Shown here one piece after another: positions 53,754 through 62,323 of a DNA stretch of 64,000 bases. Below the pieces are notes generated by a model. That model had not been told where the DNA came from and did no database searches. It saw only the letters and a program-made list of their open reading frames with translations. How positions within the stretch are numbered: the stretch's first letter is position 1; each line of letters starts with the position of its first letter. Both the position numbers and the translations under genes were made by a program. Source of the DNA: Streptantibioticus rubrisoli (GTDB lineage Bacteria; Actinomycetota; Actinomycetes; Streptomycetales; Streptomycetaceae); the NCBI RefSeq assembly GCF_024436055.1, contig NZ_JANFNH010000004.1, positions 1 through 64,000 on the forward strand, written 5' to 3'.

Positions 53754-54145
53754 GGACGCCTCCTCTCACGTGCGGTCCGTACCGTCCGCCCTCCTATGGT
53801 CGTCCATGATGTGGATGATGCGCCAAGTGGAAAGCCGCCGTACTGGGGATTCGTGACGGTTCTGGTGCAACAGCCGAACATGGCGATGCGTCAGGTAATC
53901 GTAGGAACGCGGATCGTGACGGTGTGCGAGAAAAACACCGTCAAGCCTTTCGGCGGGGTGACGGTGCGCATCCGTACGGCTCGCTGGCCGCCGGTTGTGT
54001 AACCGTCCGGGCGGTTCACTTCCCGTCTGACGGCCGGTTCACTCCCCTGTGCGGCGAGGTTCCGGGTGGCCGGTAGCATGACGGGCCGATCGCGACCGGC
54101 TACGACCGGTTGTGACTGTTCACGATCAAAAATGTGCGCCACTGG
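53754..54145. other. Divergent intergenic region, SepF-like / DUF5685
   Basis: This gap of about 390 bp carries a + strand frame (ATG near 53796 to 54002) with mediocre codon bias and no ribosome site, which I do not call. The stretch 53960-54130 is the likely promoter zone for DUF5685. Confidence 0.4.
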
Positions 54146-54181
54146 CGTGCCTGATTGGCTGCTGACGTGCCTAACTGGCTG
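54146..54181 (+). promoter_or_regulatory. Paired 16-bp direct repeat upstream of DUF5685
   Basis: CGTGCCTNNNTGGCTG occurs at 54146-54161 and 54166-54181, an exact 20-bp period (two helical turns). It ends 11 nt before the start codon and overlaps the ribosome-site region. It is a plausible operator. Confidence 0.6.
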
Positions 54182-54192
54182 ATGGGGGAGAG

Positions 54193-55455
54193 TTGTTCGG
54201 GATCATCCGGCCGTGCAGGCACCGGTTGTCCGAGGGGCTGGCCACCTCGTGGACGGCCCATCTGTGCGGCCTGTGCCTCGCACTGCGCGATGACCACGGG
54301 CAGTTGGCCCGGGTCGCCACCAACTACGACGGGTTGATCATCTCCGTTCTGGTGGAGGCGCAGTCCGAGCGCTCCGGCGACTGGCGGCGCACCGCGGGGC
54401 CGTGCCCGCTGCGCGGCATGCGCACCGCACCGGTGGCCAAGGGGGAGGGCGCCCGGCTGGCCGCAGCGGTCTCCCTCGTACTGGCCTCGGCGAAGGTACG
54501 GGACCACATCGCCGACCGCGACGGGCTGTTGGGCCGTCGCCCGGTGGCCGCCGCGGCCCGTCGGGTGGCGGGCAGCTGGGACCGCAAGGGAGCCTCGGTC
54601 GGCGCTGGAATCGGCTTCGACACCGCGGTCCTGGTCGACGCGGTGGACCGGCAGACCGGCATCGAGGCACTGGCCGGACCCGGCACCCCGCTGCTGACCG
54701 TCACCGAACCCACAGAGACCGCCACCGCCGCCGCCTTCGAGCACACCGCGGTGCTCGCCGGGCGGCCGGGCAACCGCGCCCCGCTCGCCGAGGCGGGTCG
54801 GCTCTTCGGCAGGCTCGCCCATCTACTGGACGCTGTCGAAGACTTGACGGCAGATCAGGTATCCGGCGCCTGGAACCCACTGACCGCCACCGGAACCGGA
54901 CTCGCCGAGGCGCGGCGGTTGTGCGACGACGCGGTGCACGGGATACGACTCGCGTTGCGCGAGGTGGAGTTCACCGACGCCAAGCTCGCGCACGTCCTGC
55001 TCGTCCACGAGTTGCCCAGGTCGGTGGACCGGGCCTTCGGCACGCTGGGACACGTTTGCGCCACACCCGCCGAGGGCTCCTACCCGCCCGGCGGCCCGTA
55101 CGGCCCGCCGCGGCAGAACCCGTACGGCGGCCCGTACGGCAATCCCTACCAGAACCCGCACGGTGACCCGTACCAGAACCCGTACGCGCCGGGCGGGCCC
55201 GGTGGCGGTTTCCCGCCGCCGGAACCGCCCCGGCGACGCAACTGGTTCACCGGATGCGCGATCTGGACCGGGCTGTGCTGCACCTGCCAGTTGTGCTGCC
55301 GCAACCCGTACCACGACCCGTGGACCGGGCAGCCGCGCGAGGGCTGGTGCCGCGGTGACTGCGACTGTGACTGCGACTGCTGCGATGTGTGTGACTGTTG
55401 CGAGTGTTCCTGCGAGTGCTGCGAGTGCGTGGAGTGCTGTAGCGGCTGCAACTGA
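54193..55455 (+). CDS. DUF5685 family protein with Cys-rich C-terminal tail
   Basis: The protein has 420 aa from TTG 54193, just after GGGGGAG. The N-terminal 280 residues are helical and all-alpha; an early CRHRLSEG and HLCGLCLALRDDHG set carries three cysteines and two histidines that could bind metal. A Pro/Gly/Tyr/Asn linker with PYGNPYQNPHG repeats (about 290-345) leads to a tail of about 70 residues with 23 cysteines, many as CC, CDC or CEC. There is no signal peptide or clear membrane span apart from a short CAIWTGLCCTC stretch. Metal storage, a metal cofactor, or peptide-like modification are all open. No reaction is established. Confidence 0.9.
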   Translation: MFGIIRPCRHRLSEGLATSWTAHLCGLCLALRDDHGQLARVATNYDGLIISVLVEAQSERSGDWRRTAGPCPLRGMRTAPVAKGEGARLAAAVSLVLASAKVRDHIADRDGLLGRRPVAAAARRVAGSWDRKGASVGAGIGFDTAVLVDAVDRQTGIEALAGPGTPLLTVTEPTETATAAAFEHTAVLAGRPGNRAPLAEAGRLFGRLAHLLDAVEDLTADQVSGAWNPLTATGTGLAEARRLCDDAVHGIRLALREVEFTDAKLAHVLLVHELPRSVDRAFGTLGHVCATPAEGSYPPGGPYGPPRQNPYGGPYGNPYQNPHGDPYQNPYAPGGPGGGFPPPEPPRRRNWFTGCAIWTGLCCTCQLCCRNPYHDPWTGQPREGWCRGDCDCDCDCCDVCDCCECSCECCECVECCSGCN

Positions 55456-55643
55456 CAGCCCGTGTGACGGGGTGTGGGGCGGTCTGCGGTCACCGGTCCA
55501 CGCGGTACCGGACTATGGCGACGCACAGCTTGGGCGCCCGTCCCCGAGTGGCAGCCGCCATGTCCGAAAAGGCCCTCTTGTGTGGGGAGTTGGGCCGTCC
55601 GGGATACTCCGCGACAGCGCTCTCCACCGCACAGGAGGCATGA

Positions 55644-56735
55644 GTGAGGATCAAGCGCAGCGTCCACCACCGCCGCCCCGTCCACCACCGCCCCCGACTC
55701 GAAAGACGCGCCCTCGCCACGGCCGTCAGCTGCGGACTCCTGGCCGCAGCGGTCATCGCCCTGCCCGCCGCGGACACCGCGGAGGCGACCCCGGAGAACT
55801 CCGACATACCGGCCTCCGCCGCCGCCCTGGCCAGCGCCCTCGGCAGCACCACGACCGCGGGCGCGTACTACGACAGCGCCGACCGGGCCACCGTCGTCAA
55901 CGTCACCTCCCAGGCCGCCGCGCGTTCGGTACGGGCCGCCGGGGCGCTGCCAAGGCTGGTCAGACACAGCGCCGCGCAGCTGGACGCGGTGGGAGCGCAC
56001 CTGCGCTCCCTCGACATCCCGGGCACCGCCTGGTCGGTGGACCCGCGCAGCGACCAACTCGTGGTCAGCGCCGACCGTGCGGTGACCCCCGCTCAGTTCG
56101 CGGCACTGCGCGCCACCGCCACCCGGTACGGCGACGAGGTGCGGGTACGGCGGGTGGACGGTCGGTTCGCCCGGCTGCTCGGCAGCGGTGACCCCGTCTA
56201 CGGCGGCGGCTTCCGCTGCTCGGTCGGCTTCAACGTGCACAAGGGCGGCGTGCGCTACTTCCTCACCGCGGGCCACTGCGGAAAGGCGGCCGTCAAGTGG
56301 TACGCCGACCCCCTGCAGTCCAAGGTGGTGGGCACCACCGTTGACTACACCTTCCCCGGCCAGGACTACGCCCTGGTCAGGTACGCCAACCCCGGGCCGT
56401 CCCCATCGGTTTCGGCCAGCGGCCAGGCCTTCACGAAGGCCGCCGACCCGTACGTCGGCGAACCGGTCAAGCGGCGGGGTAGTACCTCCGGTGTGCACAG
56501 CGGTGCGGTCACCGGGCTGAACGCCACCGTCGACTACGGCGGCGGCGATGTCGTCTCCGGCCTCATCCAGACCGATGTGTGCGCCGAACCGGGCGACAGC
56601 GGCGGTGCCCTGTACGCCGGGAACACCGCGCTGGGCCTCACCTCCGGCGGCAGCGGGAACTGCCTGCTGGGCGGTACCACCTACTACCAGCCGGTGACCG
56701 GGGCGCTGGCCCACTACGGAGTGAGCATCGGCTAG
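55644..56735 (+). CDS. Secreted S1 (streptogrisin-like) serine protease, copy 1
   Basis: The protein has 363 aa from GTG 55644 (AGGAGG at 55633-55638). The N-terminus is Arg/His-rich, then a hydrophobic ALATAVSCGLLAAAVIAL signal ending near ADTAEA. A pro-region (about 50-170, alpha-lytic-protease type with GTAWSVDPRSDQLVVSAD) is followed by the mature enzyme: His in LTAGHCG, Asp in GQDYALVRY, Ser in AEPGDSGGALY. Disulfide cysteines (RCSVGF and GHCG; VCAEPG and GNCLLG) are present. It is a close relative of the protease at 58217. Confidence 0.95.
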   Translation: MRIKRSVHHRRPVHHRPRLERRALATAVSCGLLAAAVIALPAADTAEATPENSDIPASAAALASALGSTTTAGAYYDSADRATVVNVTSQAAARSVRAAGALPRLVRHSAAQLDAVGAHLRSLDIPGTAWSVDPRSDQLVVSADRAVTPAQFAALRATATRYGDEVRVRRVDGRFARLLGSGDPVYGGGFRCSVGFNVHKGGVRYFLTAGHCGKAAVKWYADPLQSKVVGTTVDYTFPGQDYALVRYANPGPSPSVSASGQAFTKAADPYVGEPVKRRGSTSGVHSGAVTGLNATVDYGGGDVVSGLIQTDVCAEPGDSGGALYAGNTALGLTSGGSGNCLLGGTTYYQPVTGALAHYGVSIG

Positions 56736-56892
56736 CGGGCACGACCATCATCGACCGGTCGGCTACGCTTTGTGGTCGGCCGGTCTCGGTGGGTGCGCCC
56801 ACTGACGGCTGCTCCCGTGAGGCGTACCGTGAGGTAGGAGGACATCTCACGATGCCCGCGATTGGCTGGTACGGCGACGGCAGGGGGCCGTG

Positions 56893-57885
56893 ATGGTCGT
56901 GGACTTGGTGGCGGCGGTGCTGGCGTTCGGCGCGGTGTACTTCCTCGCGGGCGCCCGCGTTGTCCAGCAGTTCGAGCGCGGGGTGCTGTTCCGGCTCGGC
57001 CATGCGCAGGAGCGGTTGCGCGGGCCGGGCTTCACCATGATCGTGCCGATCATCGACCGGCTGCGGAAGGTCAATCTGCAGATCGTGACGATGCCGATCC
57101 CGGCCCAGGAGGGCATCACCCGGGACAACGTCACGGTGCGCGTGGACGCGGTGGTGTACTTCAAGGTCATCCACCCGCGTGATGCCATCATCAACGTCGA
57201 GGACTACCGCTTCGCGGTACTCCAGGTGGCGCAGACCTCGCTGCGCTCGATCATCGGCAAGAGCGATCTGGACGATCTGCTGTCCAACCGCGAGAAGCTC
57301 AACGAGGGTCTGGCGCTGATGATCGACAGCCCGGCGCTCGGCTGGGGCATCCAGATCGACCGGGTGGAGATCAAGGACGTGTCGCTGCCCGAGACGATGA
57401 AGCGGTCGATGGCCCGGCAGGCCGAGGCGGCCCGGGACCGGCGGGCCCGGGTGATCAACGCGGACGCGGAGTTGCAGGCGTCGAAGAAGCTGGCGCAGGC
57501 GGCCGCGGCGATGTCCCATGAGCCCGCGGCCCTCCAACTGCGGCTGCTGCAAACGGTGACGGCGGTGGCCGCCGAGAAGAACTCGACGCTGGTGCTTCCC
57601 TTCCCGGTGGAACTGCTGAGGTTTCTGGAACGAGCCGCGCAGAACCCGCAGTTGACCTCGGCGGCCCCGGCCGCCCCGACGCCCGAGGAGCCCGCGTCGG
57701 CACCTGCCGCGTCGTCCGTCGTGATGCCTGAGCCGTCCACGGCGAACGAGATCCCCGGCGAACCGCCCGGTGTGGAGCCGTCGGTTGACGTGCCGTCGAC
57801 CGAACTGTCCGACGGCGAGCTGCCCGAGGTCCGGCTGGACGAGGTCGAACCGGGCGCCGGAACCGCCGCGGAGGACGGCAAGTAG
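56893..57885 (+). CDS. Slipin/stomatin-like SPFH (band 7) membrane protein
   Basis: The protein has 330 aa from ATG 56893; GTG 56890 is a near alternative. One N-terminal membrane span (about 4-20) is followed by the SPFH domain: QFERGVLFRLG, GPGFTMIVPIIDRLRKVNLQ, VDAVVYFKV and IDSPALGWGIQIDRVEIKDV, the stomatin signature. A helical AEAARDRRARVINADAELQASKK stretch leads to an acidic Pro/Ala tail. SPFH proteins organise membrane microdomains. It sits between two related secreted proteases, an arrangement that deserves note; slipins often pair with NfeD, which is absent here. Confidence 0.94.
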   Translation: MVVDLVAAVLAFGAVYFLAGARVVQQFERGVLFRLGHAQERLRGPGFTMIVPIIDRLRKVNLQIVTMPIPAQEGITRDNVTVRVDAVVYFKVIHPRDAIINVEDYRFAVLQVAQTSLRSIIGKSDLDDLLSNREKLNEGLALMIDSPALGWGIQIDRVEIKDVSLPETMKRSMARQAEAARDRRARVINADAELQASKKLAQAAAAMSHEPAALQLRLLQTVTAVAAEKNSTLVLPFPVELLRFLERAAQNPQLTSAAPAAPTPEEPASAPAASSVVMPEPSTANEIPGEPPGVEPSVDVPSTELSDGELPEVRLDEVEPGAGTAAEDGK

Positions 57886-57905
57886 GCCCTGTCGCCTGAC
57901 TGGTG

Positions 57906-57931
57906 ACCGCTGACCGGACACGGCCAGCGGT
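57906..57931 (+). terminator. Hairpin after the slipin gene
   Basis: An 11-bp stem (57906-57916 with 57921-57931) has one mismatch and a 4-nt loop, 20 nt after the slipin stop. It is followed by an AT-richer stretch. Confidence 0.6.
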
Positions 57932-58069
57932 TATAGGACAGCGCTTACTGTCACAGGATCCTCACAGCTTCTTCATGGATGGCCGATTCGTGGTGGTCGG
58001 GGCGGGGCTTTCGCATGCCCAAAAGGTGTACAGGGGGCGAATCGCGCGTCCATGGTGGGGGATTCCGGT

Positions 58070-58085
58070 AGTGGACTAGACCGGA
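58070..58085 (+). promoter_or_regulatory. DasR-like (dre) candidate site before protease copy 2
   Basis: AGTGGACTAGACCGGA matches 12 of 16 positions of the dre consensus as I remember it (A-G/C-TGGTCTAGACCA-G/C-T). It lies about 130 nt before the start codon in the 330-bp leader (57886-58216). The match is partial. Confidence 0.35.
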
Positions 58086-58216
58086 ATTGGACCTTGCCCG
58101 CCATCTAGTGGTATCGGGATACTCGTCGGCGCCGATTGGCATGCACACGACTCACCCCTGCAGCTCCTCCAGGTCCGGCCACCAGGTCGGCCCAACCCCC
58201 ACAGGAGGTACCCGAG

Positions 58217-59290
58217 TTGACGCACCGGCGCACTACCACCAGACGTACCGCCCTCGCGGGCGCGGGTGTCGCCGCGCTCGCGGCCAGCGCCATCCTGCTG
58301 CCCAACGCCAACGCGGCCACGGCCACCCCGACCGGTCTGAACCAGGCCACCGCCGTCAAGCTCGCTTCCACCCTCGCCACCCACCTCGGTGACCGCGCGG
58401 CCGGTTCCTACTACGACGCCCAGGCCAAGCGGCTCATCGTCAACGTCACCGACCCGTCGGACGCGGACGCGGTGCGTGCCGCCGGCGCGGTGCCCAGGAC
58501 CGTCAAGTACTCGACAGCCCAACTGCACGCCGCCACCGTCACGTTGAACAAGCAGGCCCGCATCCCCGGCACCGCCTGGTCGGTGGACCCGCGCAGCGAC
58601 AAGGTCGTGGTCACCGCGGACCCGACCGTCACCGGAGCCAAGCGCACCAAGCTCGACAAGGCCGTCACGTCACTCGGCGACAAGGTGACGTTCCGGCGGA
58701 CGAAGTCCCCGTTCAAGCCGTACATCCTCAGCGGCGACGCCATCTGGGGCAGCGGGGTGCGCTGCTCGCTCGGCTTCAACGTCACCAAGGACGGCGCCCC
58801 GTACTTCCTGACCGCCGGACACTGCGGCAACGCCTCGCAGACCTGGTCCGACAGCCAGGGCGGATCCGAGGTTGGGCAGACCGTCGACTCGCAGTTCCCC
58901 GGCACCGACTACGCGCTGGTGCAGTACGACGACCCGAACAGCGACCACACCAGCGCGGTCGACACCTACGACGGCAACCAGCAGCAGATCACCCACGCCG
59001 CCGACGCGACCGTGGGCGAACAGGTCCAGCGCAGCGGCAGCACCTCGGGCCTGCACGGCGGTTCGGTCACCGGTCTGGACGCCACCGTCAACTACTCGGA
59101 GGGCACCGTCAACGGCCTGATCGACACCAACGTCTGCGCCGAGCCTGGTGACAGCGGCGGTGCGCTCTTCGACGGCGACGCGGCCCTCGGACTGACCTCC
59201 GGCGGCAGCGGTGACTGCAGCTCCGGCGGGGAGACGTTCTTCCAGCCGGTCCCGGCGGCACTCAGCGCCGAGGGCGCGACCATTCCGTAA
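58217..59290 (+). CDS. Secreted S1 (streptogrisin-like) serine protease, copy 2
   Basis: The protein has 357 aa from TTG 58217, with AGGAGG at 58203-58208. It starts THRRTTTRRTALAGAGVAAL, a Tat-like or long Sec signal ending near NANA. The pro-region again contains GTAWSVDPRSDKVVVTAD. The catalytic His is in LTAGHCG, Asp in GTDYALVQY and Ser in AEPGDSGGALF. It is much more acidic/Thr-Asp-rich on the surface than copy 1. The two copies share the pro-domain and catalytic order and flank the slipin gene, so they look like a duplication. Confidence 0.95.
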   Translation: MTHRRTTTRRTALAGAGVAALAASAILLPNANAATATPTGLNQATAVKLASTLATHLGDRAAGSYYDAQAKRLIVNVTDPSDADAVRAAGAVPRTVKYSTAQLHAATVTLNKQARIPGTAWSVDPRSDKVVVTADPTVTGAKRTKLDKAVTSLGDKVTFRRTKSPFKPYILSGDAIWGSGVRCSLGFNVTKDGAPYFLTAGHCGNASQTWSDSQGGSEVGQTVDSQFPGTDYALVQYDDPNSDHTSAVDTYDGNQQQITHAADATVGEQVQRSGSTSGLHGGSVTGLDATVNYSEGTVNGLIDTNVCAEPGDSGGALFDGDAALGLTSGGSGDCSSGGETFFQPVPAALSAEGATIP

Positions 59291-59333
59291 CCACCCGCAC
59301 CAACCCCGAACCTTCGTGATCCCCCCACCCGTC

Positions 59334-59370
59334 GAAGGCCGTCCGTACGCACCCTGTGCGGGCGGCCTTC
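59334..59370 (+). terminator. Terminator after protease copy 2
   Basis: A 12-bp stem (59334-59345 with 59359-59370) includes one G-U pair, with further pairing inside the loop. It lies 43 nt after the protease stop. Confidence 0.8.
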
Positions 59371-59472
59371 GGCGTGCCGGGACGGCCGCCGCCTGCGGCC
59401 CGGAGCTTACGGATCCGTGACGGCGGCCGTTCCCGCTGGTCAGCGAGGGGGTACCGGTGGTCGAATCGGAAC

Positions 59473-60189
59473 ATGGGCAAGGACGGTACCGGCGCACCCG
59501 TCGGACGGCGGGTTGTACTCGGCATGCTCGGGCTCGGCGCCGCGGGGGTGGCCGCCGGGGGGTACCTGCAAAGCGGTCTCGACAACCTGCTGGCGTCCGT
59601 CACGGCCAAGGACCCGACCGGGCTGTCCGGGCTGCTGCCCGGCGGCCAGGGCTTCCGCTTCTACTCGGTGGCGGACTCGGTACCGCACCGCTCGGCCGCC
59701 GACTACCGGCTGACCGTGGACGGCCTGGTGGACCGCCCGACCACCTACACCCTGGAGCGGTTGCGGGCGATGCCGCGGACCCGGCTGGTACGGGACGTGC
59801 AGTGCGTGACCGGCTGGCGGGTGCCGCACTACGCGTTCACCGGGGTGCGGCTCGCCGACCTGCTGGCGCAGGCCGGCGTGCGGCCGGAGGCGAAGGCGCT
59901 CCGCTTCACCTGCTTCGACGGCGTGTACAGCGAGAGCCTCACCCTCGACCAGGCCAGACGGCCCGACATGCTGGTCGCCTACGAGATGGACGACAAGCCG
60001 GTAACCGCCGCGCACGGCGGTCCGGTGCGGCTGTACGCCGCGCCCATGTACTTCTACAAGTCCGCCAAGTGGCTGTCCGGGATCACCCTCACCGACCATG
60101 TCCAGCCCGGTTACTGGGAGCACTACGGCTACGACATGGACGCCTGGGTGGGCCGGTCGAACGGACGCACCGATGCGCCAACGTCCTGA
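59473..60189 (+). CDS. Molybdopterin-dependent oxidoreductase (sulfite oxidase-like domain)
   Basis: The protein has 238 aa from ATG 59473; the ribosome site is weak. The N-terminus has GRRVVLGMLGLGAAGVAAGGYL, a twin-arginine-like signal. The Moco domain shows FYSVADSVPHRSAADYRLTVDGLVDRP, then RDVQCVTGWRVPHYAFTGVRL, with the Cys that should ligate molybdenum, and AHGGPVRLYAAPMYFYKSAKWL. It probably acts outside the membrane and passes electrons to the overlapping cytochrome b gene product. The substrate (sulfite, methionine sulfoxide or other) cannot be set from sequence. Confidence 0.92.
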   Translation: MGKDGTGAPVGRRVVLGMLGLGAAGVAAGGYLQSGLDNLLASVTAKDPTGLSGLLPGGQGFRFYSVADSVPHRSAADYRLTVDGLVDRPTTYTLERLRAMPRTRLVRDVQCVTGWRVPHYAFTGVRLADLLAQAGVRPEAKALRFTCFDGVYSESLTLDQARRPDMLVAYEMDDKPVTAAHGGPVRLYAAPMYFYKSAKWLSGITLTDHVQPGYWEHYGYDMDAWVGRSNGRTDAPTS

Positions 60190-60805
60190 AACCATGCGCC
60201 GCTTCACCACCGCGGAGCGCTGGATCCACCGCACCACCGCCGTCCTGATGGGCGTCGCGCTGCTCACCGCCGCCTTCTTGTACCTGCCCGCGCTCGCCGA
60301 ACTGGTCGGCCGCCGCAGGCTGTTGGTGAGCGTGCACGAGTGGACGGGGCTGCTGCTGCCGCTGCCCCTGCTGGCCGGTCTGGCCTTCCGGGCCGTCCGC
60401 GCCGACCTGGGCCGCCTCAACCGTTTCGGCCCGCACGACCGGCGCTGGCTGAGCGCCGCACTGCGGCACCGGACCGTCGGGCGGCCGGTCCCGGCGGGCA
60501 AGTTCAACGCCGGGCAGAAGCTGTACGCGGCCTTCACCGCCGGGGCGGTGCTGGTGATGCTCGGCACGGGCCTGCTCATGTGGTTCACCCATCTCGCCCC
60601 GCTGGTGTGGCGCACCGGCGCCACCTTCGTGCACGACTGGCTGGCGCTGGCCATCGCCGTCCTGGTGCTGGGGCACATCTGGATGGCGGCGCGCGACCCG
60701 GAAGCCCGCCGCGGCATGCGCACCGGCTGGGTGTCGCGCGCGTGGGCGCGACGCGAACACCCCCTGTGGGAGAAGGAGTCACCCGACGCGCAGCCGCGTC
60801 CGTAG
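60173..60805 (+). CDS. Cytochrome b (b561/FdnI-like) membrane subunit
   Basis: The protein has 210 aa from ATG 60173, overlapping the oxidoreductase by 17 nt; ATG 60194 is an alternative. Four membrane segments are present. RFTTAERWIHRTTAVLMGVAL holds the first heme His, SVHEWTGLLLPLPLLAG the second, and VHDWLALAIAVLVLGHIWMAA the last pair, as in formate dehydrogenase gamma and YedZ-like b-type cytochromes. It is the membrane electron partner of the Moco enzyme. Its 3' end overlaps the convergent GNAT gene by 27 nt. Confidence 0.92.
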   Translation: MRQRPETMRRFTTAERWIHRTTAVLMGVALLTAAFLYLPALAELVGRRRLLVSVHEWTGLLLPLPLLAGLAFRAVRADLGRLNRFGPHDRRWLSAALRHRTVGRPVPAGKFNAGQKLYAAFTAGAVLVMLGTGLLMWFTHLAPLVWRTGATFVHDWLALAIAVLVLGHIWMAARDPEARRGMRTGWVSRAWARREHPLWEKESPDAQPRP

Positions 60806-61276
60806 GTAGTCAGCGCCGCCCGGCCCGGGCGTTCGGTGCCCGTCGGCCCGCCAGCCGTGGCGAACGTAGAACTCCCTGGCGCGGCCGTTGCGCTCCCAGA
60901 CGCACAGCCGCCCGTACGGCACGAGGGCGTCCCGTAACGCCGCCAGATACGCCGCGTGCAGCCGACTGCCGATCCCCAACCCCCAACTTCCGGGCCGCAC
61001 ATGGAGCTGGTACAGCTCGCAGACCCCTTCCTCCAGCGCTCCCATCGACAGCACTCCGACCACCCGATCACCACGCACCGCGCACAACGCGATGTGCCGC
61101 TCGCCGCCAATCGCCCGTCGCCATCCGGCAGTTCGCTCCGCGTGCTCGACCGGGTCGGCCAACTCCGCCTCGGCCAGCCCGCCCGCGCGGTAGTAGGCGG
61201 TGCGCGCCTGGGTGTGCACCTCCACCATGGCGGCCAGATCATCGATGGCCGCGGTCCTGATGGTCGTCGTGTCCAT
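60779..61276 (-). CDS. GNAT family N-acetyltransferase
   Basis: The protein has 165 aa from ATG 61276. GNAT motif A is LYQLHVRPGSWGLGIGSRLHAAYLAAL, with the acetyl-CoA loop R/Q-x-x-G-x-G/A read as SWGLGIG, and LCVWERNGRAREFYVRHGW is the C-terminal motif B. Substrate unknown. The start of the protein (TTIRTAAIDDLAAMVEVHTQA) is typical of the family. Confidence 0.92.
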   Translation of the reverse strand: MDTTTIRTAAIDDLAAMVEVHTQARTAYYRAGGLAEAELADPVEHAERTAGWRRAIGGERHIALCAVRGDRVVGVLSMGALEEGVCELYQLHVRPGSWGLGIGSRLHAAYLAALRDALVPYGRLCVWERNGRAREFYVRHGWRADGHRTPGPGGADYLRTRLRVG

Positions 61277-61323
61277 GGCCGTCCAGACGTGCGGGCGGCG
61301 GACGGCGGTTCCCCGCCGGGGCG

Positions 61324-61830
61324 TCACCCGGCGGCCAGGTCCAGGCGCCAGTCGTTGCACCGCATGGTGCTGCCGGGCGGGTACTCGAAGTCGCACTCGC
61401 CGAGGAGCGAGAAACCGAGCTTCCGGCACAGGGCGTTCGACGGCGGATTGCCGACGGACGGAAAAGCGTGCAGATACCGGTGCTTTCGCTCCGCCTTGAC
61501 CCGCTCCACGACGGCCGTCACAGCCGCCGCCGCTATGCCCCGCCGCTGGAAGGGCGGCAGCACCCCCCAACCGGTCTCGTACACGGTCTCCCCGCGCCAC
61601 GTCCGCTCCCAGTAGCCGACGCCGCCGACCGGTTCGCCCTCCGGCAGTACCACCCGGAACATCCCGCCGATCCGCAGATACCGCTCGTGCCGCGCGAGAA
61701 CCTGCTCCTCGCTCTCCGGGCCTCCAACGTGCTCGGTCATCTCCGGCGCGTTGAGCCGCCGCAGCAACTGGAGATCACCATCGCCCCACGGCTCGATCTC
61801 CACCCGCACCCCGCGAGCCCGCTCCACCAT
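61324..61830 (-). CDS. GNAT family N-acetyltransferase (RimJ/RimL-like)
   Basis: The protein has 168 aa from ATG 61830. It begins VERARGVRVEIEPWGDGDLQLLRRLN, then VGGVGYWERTWRGETVYETGWGVLPPFQRRGIAAAAV with the acetyl-CoA loop FQRRGIA. The C-terminus NALCRKLGFSLLGECDFEYPPG is the RimJ/RimL type. It lies 47 bp upstream of the other GNAT on the same strand and may share its transcript. Substrate unknown. Confidence 0.9.
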   Translation of the reverse strand: MVERARGVRVEIEPWGDGDLQLLRRLNAPEMTEHVGGPESEEQVLARHERYLRIGGMFRVVLPEGEPVGGVGYWERTWRGETVYETGWGVLPPFQRRGIAAAAVTAVVERVKAERKHRYLHAFPSVGNPPSNALCRKLGFSLLGECDFEYPPGSTMRCNDWRLDLAAG

Positions 61831-61969
61831 CTCGCCACCCCCGTTCGATCGCCGTCCTTGTGAGAGATCACACCACATGGCTCTGACAACGCCGATCCGT
61901 CGGCGGCCCGGAGCGAGAGCGGTGCCCCGGGCCGCCGTGGAACCCGCAGGGTTCGGGACCCCCGACCGG

Positions 61970-62180
61970 GCCGGGGAGGAGTCGCGGGGGCCAGGGCGCA
62001 GCCCGGCGAGAGCTTGGGGGAGGAGTCGCGGGGCCAGGGGCGCAGCCCAGTGGGGGGCTTGGGGGCGGGAGCCTCCAGGGTTCAGGGGCGCAGCTCCGGC
62101 GGGGGCTTGGGGCGGAGCCCCAGGGGTTCGGGGGCACAGCCCCAGTGGGGTTCGGGGGCGCAGCCCCTGGGGCGGGACGG
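61970..62180. repeat. G-rich GGGGGCTTGGGGGCG / GGGGCGCAGCCCC intergenic repeat
   Basis: About seven imperfect units of 25-30 bp are built from GGGGGCGCAGCCCC(A/T)G and GGGGGCTTGGGGGC. Shorter relatives with GGGGGC(A/T)(A/T)GCCCCC cores occur at 12745-12815, 26752-26769 and 53283-53309, so this is a genome-wide intergenic repeat type. It fills most of the gap 61831-62323 between GNAT and dnaE2. Confidence 0.8.
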
Positions 62181-62227
62181 GAGGGGATTTACCCCTTTTG
62201 CGACTTACGGGCACTGTGACACTGTGT

Positions 62228-62243
62228 TCGAACGAGTATTCGA
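62228..62243. promoter_or_regulatory. LexA/SOS box of dnaE2
   Basis: TCGAACGAGTATTCGA matches the actinobacterial LexA box TCGAAC-N4-GTTCGA at 11 of 12 fixed positions. It lies 81-96 bp before the dnaE2 start codon, as expected for the SOS-controlled error-prone polymerase. Confidence 0.88.
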
Positions 62244-62323
62244 AGATCTGGTTTAAGGTGGACCTGAGAAGGCCCGAAGGGGCGGAAGCGAAGGGAGGGG
62301 CGCGTGGGAGGCGGGAGGTGTGT

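Noticed and set aside
53796-54002. 68-codon + strand frame between the SepF-like and DUF5685 genes
   Set aside because: No ribosome site, third-position GC well below the genome norm and no recognisable fold.
61970-62180. CRISPR-like array
   Set aside because: Units are imperfect, unevenly spaced and have no distinct spacers; this is a G-rich intergenic repeat.
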